A DNA stretch of 64,000 bases from Brachionus koreanus. Taxonomy: Eukaryota > Rotifera > Eurotatoria > Ploima > Brachionidae. The stretch lies in NCBI GenBank assembly GCA_016987375.1, contig PJRA01000114.1:964866-1028865 (forward strand). The letters are read 5' to 3'. Below the pieces are notes generated by a model. It was given only the letters and a program-made list of their open reading frames with translations. It did no database searches and had not been told where the DNA came from. The position numbers and the translations under genes were made by a program. This document shows, piece by piece, positions 21,311 through 33,990 of this stretch. Numbering within the stretch: the first letter of the stretch is position 1; every line of letters starts with the position of its first letter.

Positions 21311-24300
21311 TTAATCTGCTCGATATTTTGAAAGAAACCATGAAATTAAGGGATCCAATGTTGAATTGGTGAAAACTGGCCATTGAACCCACCGAGAATT
21401 CAGAGAATATTCACTATAATTTGAATTATTCAAAAAGCTAATCAGTTTAAATTTGATCATGTGGGCTATAAAAAATGCATTATTGGCCAGACGAGTAACT
21501 AATGATGATGTTGATGCATTATTAGAAAAAAATAACCAATATGTCATAAAACCAAAGCATGCAAGCACAACGAAATATTTGAAATATGATTTTTGATTAG
21601 ATTGTTCACTAAAAGAGCTTCTGGGAGCTAATTTTCCATTTGGTGTAAATAAATCAGAAGAATTTATGTCTGAAAATTGAATTTCGTCATGGTCATAAAA
21701 AATTTCATCCTCGTCCTCATTAGATACTTGATTACAAAGTGTTCCATTTAGCTTGTCTGATTTGGTCGGATCTTCTCTTAGCGGATGTTTTGAAATAACT
21801 TGAGGAGTCGAAGTAAAACTAGGCTCTTGTCCCAATTCTTCATTTGTTTCTTCTACTAGGTCGGCCTTTATTATTACCGTTTGCTGAGTATTGGTCGATG
21901 CTGTCTCCATAGAGTTACCTGCTTTTTTTGTACTATTTGAGCTTACTTGACTTACGTTTAAATTATCTATTTTATTTAAATTGTTGTTGTTAGAATCACT
22001 GTTGCTTGTTTTCTGATCGCAATCGGATGATGATGTATTATGGCCACTAAAACGTTTACTAGTCGGACGAAACGGACTTACAAATGTGCGTCTTAAATTT
22101 AAAATTTTAATTTTACTTTTATTAAGATTTATATTTTTAGTAAAGAATCATAAAAAAAAAGGTTTTATTTTTTGATTTTATTTTAAAAATCATGTGATAG
22201 TTCTTAATGAACCAAATTTTTATACTGTTCGAAATTGGAAATTTTAGAATAAAATTTATGCCATTGAATTTTAATGAATCTGTATTTAAAAAAAGCCAGT
22301 GTAAAATAATGAAACCAGTGTTTTTTTCACCTCTTAGTGCTTTGGAAAATTTAATTTTTTCCTTTTTATTTTTAAAACTTTTACATATGAGAAAAAATTA
22401 AATTTTTTGTTTTAATATTTTTTTATGTGAGACGAAAAAAAACTGTTAAAAATACATTCTTTCATTGAAATATAGAAATAAAAATAAAAAATTATTGTGT
22501 AAAAATTACTAATTTTGAATTTCGTAGTAAAAAAATTGTCATATATTGAAAATCATTGAATCTGAAAATTCAAAATAATTGATTTTATTTTCTCTTTTTT
22601 AGAGATGATAATTTGCCCTTTTAGCTAGAAACATACCCGATAATTAAGTAATTTATTCATTTCTTAAGGCCAATTGATGCATCTTAAATTAAAAAAAGAA
22701 AACACTCAATTCAAGTCTACTTGGTTTCATTTTTATTACAAAGTAGATGATTAAACCCATAATCTTTAAACCATGAATCCCTGATTTCTTTTTCAAAATT
22801 TTAAACAAAATGTTCTTTAGAAAAATCACATGGTTCTTGTGACACATACGACTAATTTGCCAACCCAATCAATAAAAATTTAATTGATGACCGTGTAAAT
22901 TTTCTAAAAAAAAAGGCTGGACATAAATAATTTGATGGCCATGATAAAATAGTAAATATTTATAATTAATTCGTTAATTTTTTCATTACAAATATATATA
23001 TTTTAAATAAAAAAAAAGTTTTGTCAGTCTTTTTTAATAAATAATAATAAATATTTTTTTCATCTTTTTGTTTCTTAAATTAAATCTTTTATTACTATCA
23101 CTCAACATAAATTCATTCTTTCATGAGATAACAAAAAAAAATTTGATATTTGGGTCTAATAACAGTTTCATATTTTCAAAAATATATATTTTTCATCAGA
23201 ATACTCAACACGGGGCTGAAAGAGAGGATTCAAGTGAGCATCCCAAACTGCTCGAGGCCAAAAATATTATAAACACTTTTTTTTAAGGAACTAGTTTTTT
23301 AAATTGAATCCATGATATGAGTATAAAATTTGGCGATCTTTGTTTAAAATGTCTAAAGATGGAAAAGAAAAAAAATCTCAAAAACAAACAATTAAGTAAA
23401 TTAAATTAATTTTAATATATAAAATATGAAAAAAAATAATTTATTTTTTATAATTTCTATTTTTTTATATTTAATTTTCTTGACATCGCCGAATAATTTT
23501 AAAATTTATAATAATGAGCTTAAAATTATCAATAATTTAAGTAATTTCTAAAAAATTCAGTTGTTGAAAATGGTGTACGAACATTTTATTGAAAGTTTAA
23601 AAAAAAATATTTCGAAATTTAAATCCAATTTAGAATTTGTAATTAAACAAACTTGATTTTTTATTTAAATTTTTTAAAGAAAATATTTTGCAAGATTTTT
23701 TTTTTTATAAAATAAATTATTTTGAAAAACAAAGTTCGATTTTTCATGCTTATAACTTACAACTATTGATTGTAATATTCTCTTTATTTAAAATAATTTT
23801 TTACTCGTTGTAAATTTTAATTTTGACAAGAAAACAATTTTAATAAAGATTGAAGCATAGAAAAAAATTACGTATAAAAATTATGAAAATAAAATAAAGA
23901 GGATGTTAAAAAATGGGTGCAGAGGCATTTTTAAATTTCATGCAAAATTTCCAATTCAAAAAGTTAAAAAAATTTTTCTACAGTTGAAACAAAGTGAAAC
24001 AACTGTTTGACATACAACTTAAGTCCGCAAAATCTTTGCAAATTATGCAAAATTCATTCCAATTTAATAATATTGAAAATAAATAGCTATCAATTTGCAC
24101 AGATATTGCAGACTTCCGTAGTAGCTGATACAACAGTTGTTTGAATTTTATTATCTTTTGAATCAAAAGATATTTAAACATATTTTTCCGATAAATATAA
24201 TAAGAATGATGTTTAATATTTTATCAAAAATTTAATCAAATTTGCTAAAATTCTGCCACTTCTATTGCTAATTATAAATAGCTTCCCCATTTATCAATTT

Positions 24301-27196
24301 TTAAAAGATAAGTTTCTAGAAAAAAAAGAATTAGTAAAAAAAAGAACAAAATGTTTACCTCTTGAATGTTGATGGATAATGAATAGTAGCACTTCGTTCA
24401 AACGAAGTGCTATTTTGAGTTGTATTGAGTGACGAGTTTAGGGTGTCCAAATTTTTGTATGAAATTGATTGTGCTTGTGATGCGATTAGTTCACTCTCAC
24501 ATCGTCCACTGAATCTAAATTTAGATTTATGATGAAATAAACTACTCGAGCTTTTTACTCGAGGCACATCTGCTCCTTTTTTAAAGCTTTAAAGCCAATC
24601 ATTTAATTTTGAAAATAAAGCAATTTATTGATATTAGTTTACTTGAAAAATGCTTTTTGGTCCAGTATAAATTTCCAAAGGTGTTTGCAGATTCTTTCAT
24701 TGTTACATTTGAAAGACATTAGGTGTTTTTTCTGTTTAAAATGATTGCAATTTATTTCCAGTTTTTTTTTAATTAAAAAAATAAAGTAAATAAACTCACA
24801 AAAACTTCCGAATTGTTATTCTAGAAAATAAAAAATAAATTCAAGAAAAAATTTTAAAAAAATAATATTTTAATTACATCAGGCGTGAAAGCATGAACTT
24901 GCAACTTTTTGCCTTCATAGGTTATTTTTCCAATCTGAGTCCAAGGATAAAGACAAATCTTTGCCAAATTAGGTGAATGGCCGTGTAGAAATGTTATTAG
25001 TCCATTATGGGAAACGCCAAAATTAATGAGAACATTTTTGCTATTCTTTTAAAAATTTTTAAGGGTTGTTAGATTTCTTGATTAAAATAAATATTACCTT
25101 TACAACAATTAATTCGGCACCATATGTATCAAACTTGGAAGCCTTTTCCAAGAAAGCCAATTCCATTTCCGCTGGTGTTTTTCCCCTTCGAATTTTGCAT
25201 TAAATTTTTTTTTATTTTTAAAATATTTTCTTAGTACTTTAGTTGCTTGTGGTATTCTCGTATTGATTCTTCAGCCTTTATGGTCTTGTGGGATAAAAAC
25301 TGAACATCAGAAAGATAATTGCTTTTATGTAACTCTTCATCATAGTCTCCAAGTGATGCTTGAACTGCGTAAGCTGCTAATTGAGTCTCGTCAACAAGAG
25401 ACAAATGTAAATCACCTTTGAGCAAATAATTTCTGATTTGCAAAAAAATCAAGTAGCGAACATATTCGCTTTCGATTAATTCCGGCTTACCCGGAAAATG
25501 CTTTACTCGGAATGTCAAGATGTTATTCGTATCTTTATTTTAGATTTTTTTAGTTACAATTTTTTTTTAAACCTTAATTACTTTTTAGCTGCTTTCCGGC
25601 TTTTTTTAATGGATCTAACCAAAATATTTCATAGTCGCCCTTATTGTCTACAAGAGTATACTTGAGACCAAAGTATTCTTTGTAGTCGATCAGGCTAAAG
25701 TGATCGCAAACTCGATCTATCACTACTTCACCCAAGTCATCATCCTTAAAAATTAGAAATTATTACTTTAAAAAAAATAAAAACGAGATAAAAAAAAATT
25801 TGACTAAAGTTAAACTAAATAATTTACACTTTTTTAATTTTTTTATTTTAAATTTAGGATCTTAATAAATATGTAAATAAAATATTTATAAAAAATAATT
25901 AGCACTGTAAATTTTTTATTAATTCTAATGGTTTTTATCTTAATAAATTTTTAATTTAAAAAGTTAAGAATTTTTGAGAAAATTTTAATTAATATCTAAT
26001 TGTTTTATCAAAATATATTTCAAATTTGTTATCAATTGGAATACTGTTATTCGTTTTATTTTAAAATATATATTTTTTTAAATTTAGATCATTTTTATCA
26101 CTTAGATTAGTTCAAAAACAATACAAATATTCAAAAAAAAAAAAAACACATTTTTTAATGAGAACCAAAATTTGCTTCATCTTTGTTATTTTATAATAAA
26201 TCATCCTCAATATTCGGGAGCTTTAGTTAGATATTCATAAGTAAAAAATAAATTTAATTCAATTCAAAACGAACAATTAAACACTAAAAATGATGATACT
26301 TTCCTTTCAATCATGGTGTTGATTAAACAATAATTTTTTTGTTTGAACCTATTTTTTCTATTTCCAATAATTTAATTTACACTTTTTTAATTAAATAAAA
26401 TATTATTATTCATTTAATTAATTGCGCTTTTTTCCAAGTTGAAGCTACTTTAAATTAGAATCAAAAAAAATCAAGTATTTTTATAATCTTATGTTCCTAG
26501 CATAGGAGAGGGTGAATTTGAAAGCAATCATTCTGGCATGGAGCTAAAAAAAAAGTTTTACTTTTGGGTCTTTTCACTTGTCACATCAATTAACCAAGTT
26601 GGCCATTATAATTTAATTAATTTTTTGATAACTAAAATTTGACATTTTAATTAAATTTCAGAAAAAAATTTTAAATTATAATCATAACTAAATGTGATAT
26701 TTTTATTAATAATCTGGCAGATTTTCTAGCGCTAAAGTTAAAATTTTCAAAATTTCATCACATGACAAAATTTGATGTTTTATTTTGAATATAATGGCTA
26801 AACTTTTTTTTGTCCAATTTTTTTTTAATTAATAATTTTAAGTTTTCGATTCAAATTATCAAAATTTTAATTAAAAAAAACAATATTTTTAATTATTTAT
26901 TAAATTTGGTAATAAACCTGATAAATTAAAAAGAAAAAATAACTTACTCTAATGGTTAGACTAAAAGTTCCTTCTGTTTCCGAGTCAATATGATAAATGA
27001 CAAGGGTCCGAGTCTGGGAAGCATCATATTTAGCTGGTGAACCATTGCTATACGTACTATTTAAAGTATTCGTATTATTCAAAGAGTAATTTATGTTATC
27101 GAACGCTTTTTGTGAGTGATTGTGGCTGTTTGTTGACGAATGTGAAGTGAAAATAGAAAAGCTTTTTGAATTTTTGATTTTTTTTAAAAACGACAT
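21311..27196 (-). CDS. FRMD5-like: FERM-domain membrane protein, FRMD3/FRMD5-like
   Basis: Predicted cytoskeleton-to-membrane adaptor of the FRMD3/FRMD5 subgroup. Nine exons (minus): 27196-26948, 25744-25582, 25532-25238, 25185-25098, 25045-24878, 24820-24800, 24731-24643, 24586-24359 and 22091-21311; 2082 nt, 693 aa. A Ser/Asn-rich N-terminus precedes the FERM domain. F1 ends with DYKEYFGLKYTLVD and WLDPLKKAGKQLK. F2 carries FRVKHFPGKPELIESEYVRYL and AAYAVQASLGDYD. F3 runs KASKFDTYGAELIVVK, INFGVSHNGLITFLHG, CKHLWKFILDQKAFF. Next comes the FERM-adjacent stretch VKSSSSLFHHKSKFRFSGR, which matches FRMD3/5 closely. The last exon encodes a disordered acidic region and one hydrophobic segment (KYFVVLACFGFMTYWLFFS) near the C-terminus, as in FRMD3/5. 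Introns are 49-68 bp except the first (1203 bp) and last (2267 bp). Exon 6 is only 21 nt. Confidence 0.9.
24387..24412. repeat. 26-bp near-perfect palindrome inside an FRMD coding exon
   Basis: TAGCACTTCGTT and AACGAAGTGCTA are exact reverse complements separated by two bases (CA). It lies in exon 8, in the disordered Ser-rich linker. The transcript could form a 12-bp hairpin. Confidence 0.8.
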
Positions 27197-30100
27197 GTTA
27201 CATTTAAACTAAAATTGTGTACTAATAAATCGCTTTGGATTAAATAAAATAGTTAACCATTATCCGAAAGGTTAAACTAAAAACTACTCTCGATTCATTT
27301 TAATCTAAGAATTTCATTTTAAATTTTAAACTCTAAGTCATAGAAACATGAAAATAAATTAAACTTTGCTTAGCATTTTGTTATGTAACTTAGAATTTAT
27401 TTGACACCTTGGTATTTAGGTCCTACCTGAGACCAGATGTTTTGATTAATGAATAGCCTGGCCGTGATTTTTGGAATTCTTCAATATAATTATGCTAATT
27501 TTTGTTCTAAAATAAATTTTGTAGCTTGTTTCAGTTAAATATGTCTTAATTTTTTGTGCACACGCACATATTTTGTAATCTTTTTGATCCACTTTAATAC
27601 CTGTAAAAATTGCCAGCGTCAAAATACTGTATTTTTGCTAACAAAAGGTAAGATGAGTTTAAAAAGCGTTCAATTTTATTTACTAACGTCATCATATATT
27701 TTAATAAAATGTAATTTCTCCTTATTAATCACTGCAAAAAATGCAGTGACCGTATTTCAGTCTTTTATCGATTTATTTTTAAACATTCTATTTCTTTCTC
27801 GCTCTCCCTCTTTCAAATCCTCTTTATTTTAAACAACAAACTATGAAATTAATTTATCCAAAAAAAAGTTTACAGTCTGAACAATTTTGATAAGGCTTGA
27901 AATAAATAAATTTTAAAAATTCATTTTAATAATATGAAATGATAGTTGCATAAATCGTTTATGATAAAAAAATATATTTTCTCTCAAAGCTACATAAAAA
28001 CCAAAATTCAAATAAATTTATCAATTATTGATAAGAATTTCTGTTTGAAAAAAAAGCAACGATGGAATAAATTAAATGCCGATAGATGAACACATTTGAA
28101 ACTCTCATGATTCTAAATGATTAATCAATTTTAATCATACCGGAGAATATTTTTTTATATTTTGAATGAATTTAAATTCACTAAAAATAGAATAAAATTT
28201 AAAAGTTAAAATAGTTTAACTCAGATTTTTTTTTGAATATCTAAATCTTAATAGCTAATTTTTTTATTATTTATAAAAATTCTCTAGTCTGGAAAATTTA
28301 TGCCTTCAAAAGGCTGAATATTTTAAAAATAATCTATACAATAAATATTTATAATTATTCTAAAAACAAGAGATTTTTTGTCTTGAGATAAAAAGTTTAG
28401 ATTAGAAAAATAATTTTTTATAACATTTTAGTCGCTACTTACACACAAAAAAGATTAAAAAAAATCAAAAAAATATTTAAGATTACTTCCTCTAAGTCTA
28501 GCTTCATTAAAAAAGAAATTCAGCTTTTGCTCAATTTATCCTATTTTCTTATCTACATAACTTTATAAATTGCTATAAATTGATTAAAATTTAATAATTT
28601 TTACTAAACTGCTTTAAAATTAATTAAATTTTCAACAAACTTTATATTTTGAATAACTCAATTTTAATAATTTTAAATATTTTTCAAATATTTTTAGCTA
28701 ATTGTTAAATATTTGATTTAAGAATTCGAAAAAAAATGAAGATTTAATGTAATAATTCCTATCTTTTGAAAACTCTAAAATTCAAAAAAAAATTAAATAA
28801 AAAAACCAACTTAAAATAAAATAAAATTGCGATTGTCCTAGGAAATACTAAAAAGTTATAAGTGATTAGAACAATATTTATGGTCGAGTGCCTAGTTGAG
28901 ATTGCATCTAACAATTATACTAATCATTGTGCAGCCATAATTTACTAGACATAGCTATTTTGATTAGATTTGCTTTCAGATCAAATCTCTAAATAAGCAA
29001 ATTTTAAAAATCTTATAATGACTAAAATATTAGGAACAAATATTTGATGATGTAAGTTATTTATAATAATGAAAAACTCATTAATTAAAAATGTAAAAAG
29101 GCATCATTTCTAAATATTTCCAAGTTACCAATTTATCCCTTGGTATTAATAGCAATTAGTTAAATTCTACAATCTATTCGTTTAATTTAGAATTATAATG
29201 ATATGAAATTTGGAGCATTTAAATTATTTTTTGAATAACTGATTTTTTAATGTTAATTGCAATGAATAAAGATAAAATAAAAACGCTTTAGAAGGTAAAT
29301 TAATTTAATTTTTAAATCAACACGATTACATTTATTTATGATTTTTCATAATTTATCTAATTAAAAAAAAAAGAAGAGATTTAGAGAATAAATTCATCTC
29401 ACAGTTTGAAAAAGTAACAATTCGAATAGAAACAACTTAATCACTTTAGATTAGAAAATTTCAAAATTTTAATTTTGAAATGAATTTCTTTTTAAATAAT
29501 AAATTGATATACATATCTATTTTCAACAAAAAATTTAATGAATAAGTTTTTTATTTTTTGATTTTTAAAGTTTATTCTAATATTAATTCAAATGGTTTGG
29601 TAAAAAAAAAGAAAAAAAAAGCTCATAAAATTTTTATCTATCTCAAATAAAAACTTTATTTAAAATGTTTAAAAGAATATTTTGTTTTTTTCCAAATTCA
29701 GTATCTGATATATTTTTAGAACCAAAAAATTCTTTAAATCTTAGAATTTTCTTTTTTTTTAACTAGAGCCAAAATCACTCTGTCATGTAAAATAGAAAAA
29801 ATTAAAAATAGAAAAGTATTTGTTTTAATCTTTTAAACAAGTTTTTGTGAGATTCTTTGCAGCAATTTTCATAAAATCTTTCACAAAAAATATATTAAAA
29901 ATAATCTATCTTAAAAATAAAACACTTAGTTCTAATTTTCTAATTTATTTTCAAGTCACAATAGTTCAGTGCTGTCTAATTATTTTCTCGAATAAACTAG
30001 AAGTCATTGAAATTATCGATATTTTCAAGATATTTACGATTAAACTTGAATTTGGTGTGAAATATCTTGAACTTGATATATTTAATATGAAAAGAAAATA

Positions 30101-30311
30101 TTTAAAAAGCTTTCGAGAAATGTTAGTTCCGAGACAGGTCATTATTTTTCTGGAATATAAATTGCAATCAATCTAATTATTTTCTGCATTAAAAATTAGA
30201 CTTTATTTGTGAAATTCAATTTTTTAGTTGTTTTTTTATTTTTTCTATGAGGCTAAATAAAAATTATTTGATCGAATTTGAAAGTGATTTGAAAATTTCT
30301 GAAAACTAAAA
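27197..30311. other. Gene-free AT-rich stretch
   Basis: Presumed upstream region of the FRMD gene. Open stretches at 27554-27832 and 29847-30176 on + are low-complexity Phe/Ile/Lys-rich and look like AT-driven chance ORFs. No repeat family is recognised. Confidence 0.4.
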
Positions 30312-30860
30312 TCATATATAACAGTTAGATTGCCAATCAATAAAAAGTCGCATGAATTCAAGTCTTGTGAAGCTTTTAAACAAATAAAGCTTTTGAACAA
30401 GTCTATTGTTTAACAGGCTCTTCAAAGAAGTGGTGTCCAAACATCTTTGTGGCAGAAATAGTGCACTATACCAGAACTTTCTAATCATGCGATATAATTG
30501 ACGGAATAAGTGAGATAAAAGCATCCCTCATTAGAAAATCAAGTGAGCTCATGAGTGTTTTTGAATGGGTGAAGGAATCAATCAGCCAAATAAAAACATC
30601 GTTATCAACAGGATGAATTACGTTGAATTGGTTGTATTTGTATGGTTGTAGCTGTACTAGCGGTGAAAGCAATGGATTATCATCAAAAAAATTTTTGAGC
30701 TAGTTTTTGGCATCTTCAAATCTATCGGCTTTTTTGTTTTGTTGAAGAGGTTTATCAAGCAGAGAATCGACTAATTGTTGAACGAATTTTTTCGTATAAT
30801 TCTTAAATTAGTTTCTCAAAGCTCCTTAAACTAGCTTTGGATTATCTAACTTAATATATA
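30312..30860 (-). pseudogene. Coding remnant of unknown family
   Basis: One minus-strand frame runs from about 30840 to 30360 with protein-like composition (for example LLSPLVQLQPYKYNQFNV, NDVFIWLIDSFTHSKTLMSS, TISATKMFGHHFFEEPVK) broken by UAA and UAG codons. The first UGA in that frame comes only near its end, at about 30360. No family is recognised. It may be a dead mobile-element gene. Confidence 0.3.
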
Positions 30861-31329
30861 TTTTGGCTAAAAATATAAATTATTATAAACCAAGAGAATA
30901 ACATAAAACAAAGTTGTTAGAAATGTTCAAATTACCCTTTATTTGGGTTTAAGGTATTCGCATCAAAATTTTTATTAATATTTCTATTAAATATATTTTT
31001 ATATAGTTAAATTATGAAGTAAAAATAATATTAATTAAAAATCAGCTTAATATAATGGAGTTTTGAAAATTTATTTCTTTAAAAAAAAAATTGAATTATC
31101 TAAGAAATATTTTATTGAGCCATAAAATTTTGCGTTTTTTAAAAGGTTTGATAATCTTAATTTTAGCATCTTTATAATTCTAAAAGTTATATTCATATTA
31201 TATTTGTTAAAATAAACAGAAGTGAATACTCTTAAAAACAATGTGTCTAACTCTTGATTTATTTAATTCTAAAAAATTTTATAAAAATGAAAATTTTGAA
31301 ATTTACATTAATATTGGAAAAAAAACTTA
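30861..31329. other. AT-rich spacer
   Basis: Nothing recognised. Confidence 0.3.
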
Positions 31330-31500
31330 AGGAGTAAATCGTGAAATATGTCTAGTGGAAGTTGTTAAAAATGTTGATCCGAGCCTTCAGAAAAAGAAAG
31401 GATTCTCGATCAGAATGCATTTTGATGATAGTCCCAAGCTTAAAACTCGTCAATTATCAAAATATCTTTGCATAGCAAAATCGATGATATTTCGTTGTCT
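31330..31500 (+). pseudogene. Short coding remnant with a possible helix-turn-helix
   Basis: About 55 codons are open, ending KTRQLSKYLCIAKSMIFRCL, which has the spacing of the Tc1/mariner-type HTH (…RKLA…LNISKSTVxRIL). It is surrounded by stops and AT-rich DNA. It could be the N-terminus of a dead transposase; the evidence is one motif. Confidence 0.25.
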
Positions 31501-31851
31501 TTATTTGATAAGCAAAGCTAACAGACGTTGATTATATCTTTAGAACATGATGGTTTATATTTTGAAGATTAGCTAGCTGTTTCTTTTTTTTTTTGAAATA
31601 AATCAAACGCAAAATTTTTAACTTGTAGTGAAGTGATGCTGGAAGCACATTTTTTTGAAACATTTTTGCTTAGCACCTTTCCCACATTTGTAAATCTTTA
31701 GTGTATATTTCTAGTCCTTCCCACCTTTTTGTTCTCTATAAATTATTCAATTATTAAGACTGTTTTTAAAAATAAAAATCTATCAAATTTAAAATAGTCA
31801 TAGTATTCTAATAGCTAGATAGAAATAGTGAAAAAAAGATTGATGATAAAA

Positions 31852-32077
31852 TTAACACTAGAAGCACCAAACGAGTCATTTTGACTCGTTTGAAAAATTT
31901 TTAAATCCTCATATCTTTTGAATGGATTTTTCAAATAAATATATATTTTTTTAAATTATGTAGATTTTAAAATTTTCTTTAAAAAATGACATTACTTTAT
32001 AAAATTATTTTAGTTTTTTTATAAAATATTTATGAATTAAAAAAACCTTAAAAAATGCTTGGTGCTTCTAGTGTTAA
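31852..32077. mobile_element. piggyBac-type MITE
   Basis: The 226-bp unit is bounded by TTAA on both sides, with terminal inverted repeat CACTAGAAGCACCAA at the left and TTGGTGCTTCTAGTG at the right. TTAA target duplication is the hallmark of piggyBac elements. Just inside the left end is a palindrome AACGAGTCA-TTT-TGACTCGTT. The interior is AT-rich and non-coding. Confidence 0.7.
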
Positions 32078-32861
32078 AAGCGACTAATTTTTCGTTCAAA
32101 ACTTGCTTGATCAATATTGAAATTAATTGAAGTAAAACTTCTATAATTGTTTGAATTAAGAACTTGGAATAAATGTAATTTGGATCTCAAATCATAATAT
32201 GAATGGATGGAATTTAGAAATTTTTGAGATTATTTTGATGCATTCATCTAATTAATTTGAGATTTAATCTTGACCAAAACTTAAGATAAAAAATTAAATT
32301 CTAAAGTCTTATTTACTGACTATTGAAAAGCATTTGTTAAGGTTCCGTAACCAAATTTCATTTGTTAACATATATTGTCTAGGTGGTATATTTATTTTTT
32401 AATAGAAAAAAAAACAGCAAAAAATAAATAAATTGGTAATGGTTATGTGTCTTTTTCGATCATCATTTATTCATTTTTTTTTCAATCTTTGATTAAAGCT
32501 ACTAGTACTAATAAATCTATTTATTTTTTTTGTCGATAAAACTAAGCAAACTTAAATATTTTGATTATAATTTGGTACAAATTTAGATAACAAATTTTTC
32601 TTTTTTTCTTCATGGAATAAATTGATAAGGCTTATTCCCGTGTTTTTAACTAGACACTAAAGATCAGGAATTTGGGTTTGATTTATCTATTTTCAACTTT
32701 TGAAAAACAATAAAAATAATTCTAAAAATTTAGAGAAAATTATTTATTTAATTATAGAGAATTAAATAAAAAATTAATAAAATCTAAAATTTTTCAAATG
32801 GTTTATTATGATATATCTCTGAACAAATTAAAATAAATATATGGAAAATATAATGACTAAT
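32078..32861. other. 3' flank of actin gene
   Basis: AT-rich, no gene. Candidate polyadenylation words for actin occur just downstream of its stop on the minus strand. Confidence 0.35.
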
Positions 32862-33899
32862 TTAAAAGCATTTTCTGTGAACAATTGATGGACCTGACTC
32901 GTCATATTCTTGTTTAGAAATCCACATTGACTGGAATGTTGATAGAGAAGCCAATATAGAACCTCCAATCCAAACTGAATATTTTCTTTCTGGTGGAGCA
33001 ATTATTTTGACTTTCATTGTTGGTGGAGCTAATTTACTGATTTCGCTTTGCATCCTATCTGAAATACCTGGATACATGGTAGTGCCTCCAGATAAAACAA
33101 TATTTGAATACAAATCTTTTCTAATATCGATATCACACTTCATTACTGAATTATAGGTAGTTTCATGAACACCTGAAATTTCCAAGCCCAAAAACGATGG
33201 TTGAAATAAAGCCTCTGGGCATCTAAATCGCTCTGTTGAAATAGAGATAACTTGACCATCTGGAAGTTCATAAGATTTTTCTATTGATGAAGAACTATTT
33301 CCAGTGGCCATTTCTTGCTCATAATCCAAAGCCACATAGCACAATTTTTCTTTAATATCTCTTACTATTTCTCGTTCGGCAGTGGTGACAAATGAGTAGC
33401 CACGTTCGGTTAAGATTTTCATCAAATAGTCGGTCAAATCACGGCCAGCCAAATCAATTCTCATAATGGCATGAGGCAAAGCATAGCCTTCATAAATTGG
33501 AACCGTGTGAGAGACACCATCACCAGAATCTAATACAATACCGGTTGTACGACCAGAAGCGTAAAGAGACAAGACAGCTTGAATGGCTACGTACATAGCT
33601 GGAGTGTTGAAAGTTTCAAACATAATTTGGGTCATTTTTTCTCTGTTAGCTTTAGGATTTAGAGGAGCNNNNNNNNNNNNNNNNNNNNNNNNNTTAAGGG
33701 TTAGAATACCTCTTTTAGACTGGGCTTCATCACCTACATAAGAATCTTTTTGACCCATGCCAACCATTACGCCATGATGTTTTGGTCTTCCGACTATAGA
33801 TGGAAAAACAGCTCTTGGCGCGTCATCACCAGCAAAACCAGCTTTACACATACCTGACCCATTGTCAACTACCAATGCAGATACTTCTTCATCACACAT
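32862..33899 (-). CDS. actin: Cytoplasmic-type actin, intronless, with assembly gap
   Basis: Structural filament protein. The start was set at ATG 33899 ([16 protein letters not shown], the usual invertebrate actin start) rather than the in-frame ATG ten codons upstream. Hallmarks present: phosphate loop [54 protein letters not shown] nucleotide loop (here [16 protein letters not shown]), [11 protein letters not shown] and the C-terminus [11 protein letters not shown]. Twenty-five N interrupt the ORF after GILTL and before [11 protein letters not shown]. Substitutions scattered through subdomains 3-4 (for example [26 protein letters not shown] and [11 protein letters not shown]) make it more divergent than a typical housekeeping actin. 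Lack of introns allows a retrocopy origin. Confidence 0.95.
   Translation of the reverse strand: MCDEEVSALVVDNGSGMCKAGFAGDDAPRAVFPSIVGRPKHHGVMVGMGQKDSYVGDEAQSKRGILTLXXXXXXXXXAPLNPKANREKMTQIMFETFNTPAMYVAIQAVLSLYASGRTTGIVLDSGDGVSHTVPIYEGYALPHAIMRIDLAGRDLTDYLMKILTERGYSFVTTAEREIVRDIKEKLCYVALDYEQEMATGNSSSSIEKSYELPDGQVISISTERFRCPEALFQPSFLGLEISGVHETTYNSVMKCDIDIRKDLYSNIVLSGGTTMYPGISDRMQSEISKLAPPTMKVKIIAPPERKYSVWIGGSILASLSTFQSMWISKQEYDESGPSIVHRKCF
33669..33693. other. Assembly gap (25 N) inside actin
   Basis: Run of N in the coding region. A canonical 376-aa actin would need about 118 nt here, so the gap length is nominal. Confidence 0.95.
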
Positions 33900-33980
33900 T
33901 TTAAATTTAAATATTTTATAAAATATCAAAACAATTTAGAAAAAATCTTAATAATTTTACTAATGGCTCCTCAATTCCCG

Positions 33981-33990
33981 TCTTTATATA
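33981..33990 (-). promoter_or_regulatory. TATA box of actin gene
   Basis: TATATAAAGA on the minus strand, about 85 bp upstream of the actin ATG, giving a short 5' UTR. No CArG box was found next to it. Confidence 0.6.
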
